Position numbers and translations under genes: made by a program. From contig NZ_FNOT01000002.1 in NCBI RefSeq assembly GCF_900107105.1, positions 186,001 to 250,000 of the forward strand: a stretch of 64,000 nt of DNA. Reading direction: 5' to 3'. Below the pieces are notes generated by a model. That model was not told the DNA's origin, searched no databases, and was given only the letters and a program-made list of their open reading frames with translations. The stretch's first letter is position 1; every line of letters starts with the position of its first letter. Below, piece after piece: positions 61,395 to 64,000 of the stretch. Origin of the DNA: Geodermatophilus africanus. Its GTDB lineage: Bacteria; Actinomycetota; Actinomycetes; Mycobacteriales; Geodermatophilaceae.

Positions 61395-64000
61395 GTGTAC
61401 CGCGTCGACGGCCGGCTGGTCCTCAGCCCGAGTGACCTGACCCGGCACCAGGAGTGCCACCACCTCACCGCGCTCAACCTGCAGGTCGCCGAGCGCCGGC
61501 TCGACCCGCCGGCCGAGGGCGCCAGCGACCAGACGGTGCTCGTCGCCGACCTCGGCATCGCCCACGAGCTGCGCTACCTGGAGTCGCTGGAGGAGCAGGG
61601 GCTGAGCGTGGCCCGGCTGGCCGGTGTCCGCCGCGAGCCCGCCACCCTCGAGGCGATGCGCGCCGGCGTCGACGTCGTCCACCAGGCGACGCTGTCCGAC
61701 GGCACCTGGGGCGGCCAGGCCGACTTCCTCCTGCGCACAGACGAGCCGTCCGACCTCGGCGACTGGTCCTACGAGGTCGCCGACGCCAAGCTCGCCCGCC
61801 GCGTCACGGTGCCGGCGCTGCTGCAGATGGCCACCTACGCCGACCGGCTGGCCACCCTGCAGGGCCGGGAGCCCGAGCGCATCTGCGTCGTCACCGGGGA
61901 CGGCGAGACCCGCCCGTGGCGGCTGGTGGACGTCGCCGCCTACGCCCGCCGTGCCCGCGCCCGGCTGCAGGCCTTCATCGAGCACCCGGTGGACACCGGC
62001 CCGGTGCCCATCGCCCACTGCGACCAGTGCACCTGGAAGCCGAGGTGCGAGACCGAACTGCGCACCAGCGACGACCTCAGCCTCGTCGCCGGCATGCGCC
62101 GCGACCAGCGCGCCGCTGTCATCGGCGTCGGCATCGCCACGCTCGAGCAGCTCGCCGACGCACCCGACGACGTCCTCAGGGCCACCGGCATCAGCCGGGG
62201 CACCCGCGAGCGGCTGCGCGAGCAGGCCCGCGAGCAGCTCCGCGGCCGCGCGGCCGGCACTCCCACCCGCACGCTGCTCGCCCCGCAGACCGCGCAGGGG
62301 CTCCTGCGACTCCCCGAGCCCAGCCCCGGCGACCTCTACCTCGACTTCGAGGGCGACCCGCTCGCCGGCGACGGCGACGGCCTGGAGTACCTCGCCGGCC
62401 TCGGCGACCGCACCGGTGCGTTCACCGCCCTCTGGGCGCACGACGCCGCCGAGGAGCGGCGCATGGTCGAGGACCTCGTCGACCGCGTCGTCGACGCCTG
62501 GCACGCCGACCCCGGCATGCACGTCTACCACTACGCCGCCTACGAGGTCAGCGCGCTCAAGCGGCTCACCGGCCGGTACGGCGTCCGCGAGGCCGAGCTC
62601 GACCAGCTGCTGCGCGCCGAGCGGTTCGTCGACCTCTATCCCGTCGTCCGCCAGTCGATGCGGATCAGCGCGGAGTCCTACTCGATCAAGAAGGTCGAGG
62701 CCCTCTACGGGCGGGCGCACACCGGCGACGTCGCCGACGCGATGAGCAGCGTCGTCGAGTACGAGAAGTGGCTGATCGACCGCGACCCGGCCCGGCTGCG
62801 GTCGATCGAGGACTACAACAGGGACGACGTCGACTCCACCCGCGAGCTGCACGACTGGCTGGAGACCGAGCGGGCCGAGCTGGAGGCGTCGCACGGTCCG
62901 CAGCCGCGCCCCGGGGTGGCCGAGATCGCCGTCCCGGCCCCGCGGTCGGACGCCGAGGTCGCCGAGCTGGCGCTGGTCGAGCAGCTGCAGGACCGCGGCC
63001 ACGACCTGCTCGGCGACCTGGTGCAGTGGCACCGCCGCGAGGCCCGGCCCGGCTGGTGGGAGTTCTTCAGCCGCGGCGAGCTGGACGACGACCAGCTCGT
63101 CGAGGACCGCACCGCGCTCGGCGGGCTGTCGGCCGCCGTCGAGATCGGCACCGAGAAGCGCAGCAAGCTCTACGAGTTCACCTTCCCGCCGCAGGACGCC
63201 AAGCTCTCGGTCGGCAAGCCGGCGTTCGACGTCGACAGCCGGGTGCGGATCGGCGAGGTGCGCGAGCTCGACGCGGTCGCCGGACGGGTGGTCGTGAAGA
63301 GCACCAAGGCGCCGGCGGGTCCGCGCGGTCTGGGTCCGGAGGGGCCGCTGGACGACAAGCAGCTGCGGGCGGCGATCACGGCCACCGCGGACGCCGTCCT
63401 GGCCGGGGAGCCGTGCCTCGGGCAGCGGCTGCTCGACCGCGTCGTCCCCGCGGACACCCGCCGGCTGCCGGGGGAGGAGGCCGGCGACGCCGTCGTCCGG
63501 CTCGGCCTGGCGCTGGACGGCGAGGTGCTCGCCGTGCAGGGGCCGCCCGGCAGCGGCAAGACGCGGGCGGCGTCCCGGCTGATCCGGGCGCTGCTCGATG
63601 CGGGCAAGAAGGTCGGCGTCACGGCGCAGTCCCACGCGGTGATCGGCAACGTGCTGAGCGCCGTCGGCCGGCCGGCGCTGCAGAAGTGCGAGGAGTCCCA
63701 GGCGTGCGGGGCGCCGGGGGTGGAGTGGTCGCGCGATGCCGGCGACGTGGCCTCGCGGCTGCTCGACGGTTCCGCGAGTCTGGTCGGCGGGACGTCGTGG
63801 TTCTGGTGCCGCGAGGACCTGGCCGAGGCGGTCGACGTCCTGGTGATCGACGAGGCGGGGCAGTTCTCGCTGGCCAACGCCGTGGCGGTGGCGCGGTCCG
63901 CTCGCTCCCTCGTGCTGCTCGGTGACCCGCAGCAGCTGGCGCAGCCGACGCAGGCCGTGCACCCGGGGGAGTCGGGGCTCTCGGCGCTCGAGCACCTGCT
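61395..64000 (+). CDS. TM0106-type RecB-like nuclease fused to a superfamily 1 helicase (3' partial)
   Basis: At least 868 aa; no stop before the window ends, and the GTG at 61395 gives YRVDGRLVLSPSDLTRHQEC. N-terminal PD-(D/E)XK nuclease: GGQADFLLR, VADAKLARR, LLQMATYAD. An Fe-S cysteine cluster is likely: the HQEC Cys plus HCDQCTWKPRCE (C209, C212, C218). Then an RNase H-like part (LYLDFEGDP) and a helicase with GPPGSGKT (716-723) and VIDEAGQFS (about 817-825). DNA repair or defence. Confidence 0.88.
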   Translation, partial: MYRVDGRLVLSPSDLTRHQECHHLTALNLQVAERRLDPPAEGASDQTVLVADLGIAHELRYLESLEEQGLSVARLAGVRREPATLEAMRAGVDVVHQATLSDGTWGGQADFLLRTDEPSDLGDWSYEVADAKLARRVTVPALLQMATYADRLATLQGREPERICVVTGDGETRPWRLVDVAAYARRARARLQAFIEHPVDTGPVPIAHCDQCTWKPRCETELRTSDDLSLVAGMRRDQRAAVIGVGIATLEQLADAPDDVLRATGISRGTRERLREQAREQLRGRAAGTPTRTLLAPQTAQGLLRLPEPSPGDLYLDFEGDPLAGDGDGLEYLAGLGDRTGAFTALWAHDAAEERRMVEDLVDRVVDAWHADPGMHVYHYAAYEVSALKRLTGRYGVREAELDQLLRAERFVDLYPVVRQSMRISAESYSIKKVEALYGRAHTGDVADAMSSVVEYEKWLIDRDPARLRSIEDYNRDDVDSTRELHDWLETERAELEASHGPQPRPGVAEIAVPAPRSDAEVAELALVEQLQDRGHDLLGDLVQWHRREARPGWWEFFSRGELDDDQLVEDRTALGGLSAAVEIGTEKRSKLYEFTFPPQDAKLSVGKPAFDVDSRVRIGEVRELDAVAGRVVVKSTKAPAGPRGLGPEGPLDDKQLRAAITATADAVLAGEPCLGQRLLDRVVPADTRRLPGEEAGDAVVRLGLALDGEVLAVQGPPGSGKTRAASRLIRALLDAGKKVGVTAQSHAVIGNVLSAVGRPALQKCEESQACGAPGVEWSRDAGDVASRLLDGSASLVGGTSWFWCREDLAEAVDVLVIDEAGQFSLANAVAVARSARSLVLLGDPQQLAQPTQAVHPGESGLSALEHL

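Noticed and set aside
61454..63925. A long forward open frame in another register at the right edge
   Set aside because: It is an Arg/Ala-rich shadow; the true frame from 61395 has nuclease, Fe-S and helicase motifs and simply runs past the window end.
1..64000. CRISPR arrays, transposases, integrases or phage structural genes
   Set aside because: No regular repeat-spacer pattern and no motif of these families was seen, so the islands cannot be tied to a known mobile element here.
1..64000. tRNA-Sec and selA/selB/selD within the window
   Set aside because: None found. The Sec machinery must lie elsewhere in the genome if the recoding is real.

Overview
The window is about 73% GC, coding-dense and rich in GTG starts. 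Several genes have a TANNNT -10 hexamer six or seven bases before the start codon, the leaderless pattern common in Actinobacteria. An in-frame UAG that almost certainly encodes selenocysteine (Sec) points to the Geodermatophilaceae (Geodermatophilus, Blastococcus and relatives), where Sec has been reported to be assigned to UAG. I infer the family; no rRNA or other phylogenetic marker is present.

1-5.4 kb: one tightly overlapping operon. It holds two acyl-CoA dehydrogenase subunits, a fusion of a thioredoxin-reductase-like flavoprotein with a UGSC selenoprotein domain (UAG at 3148-3150, SECIS-like hairpin just after it), and two related proteins of unknown function. This is the main discovery of the window.

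5.6-34 kb: ordinary chromosomal genes. These are a copper amine oxidase with altered active-site residues, a GT51 transglycosylase, FmdB and formamidase, hydrolases, two related propeller-like lipoproteins, a DUF4407 membrane protein, two related double-ABM proteins, a SWIM/SNF2 helicase, a STAS/HATPase regulatory pair, an AarF-type kinase, an acyl-CoA ligase and a PHA depolymerase. Scattered among them are VapBC, a broken VapBC-like pair, MntA/HepT and two decayed genes. A conserved palindrome occurs twice (about 5.58 and 20.83 kb).

34.2-47.4 kb: a defence island. Its first 3 kb is clearly lower in GC. It contains a HARE-HTH protein, a DNA methyltransferase and a XamI-family restriction enzyme behind a 22-bp palindrome carrying two GTCGAC sites. 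Next come a PLD-helicase-DUF3427 protein with an unknown upstream partner, a DUF262/DUF1524 nuclease overlapping a membrane-anchored HNH protein, a predicted sulfur-binding HNH restriction enzyme, and an AbiE-like pair.

47.5-64 kb: mixed content. It includes two related repeat proteins, a large unknown protein, MazEF with a palindromic leaderless promoter, cupins, a RelBE-type pair lying between two copies of a 236-bp alcohol-dehydrogenase fragment, a tyrosinase with a partner, a kinase-flippase fusion, a DUF433/DUF5615 pair, a VOC protein, a predicted exported protein, and a RecB-like nuclease/helicase running off the end. No rRNA, tRNA, CRISPR array, transposase or integrase was found.
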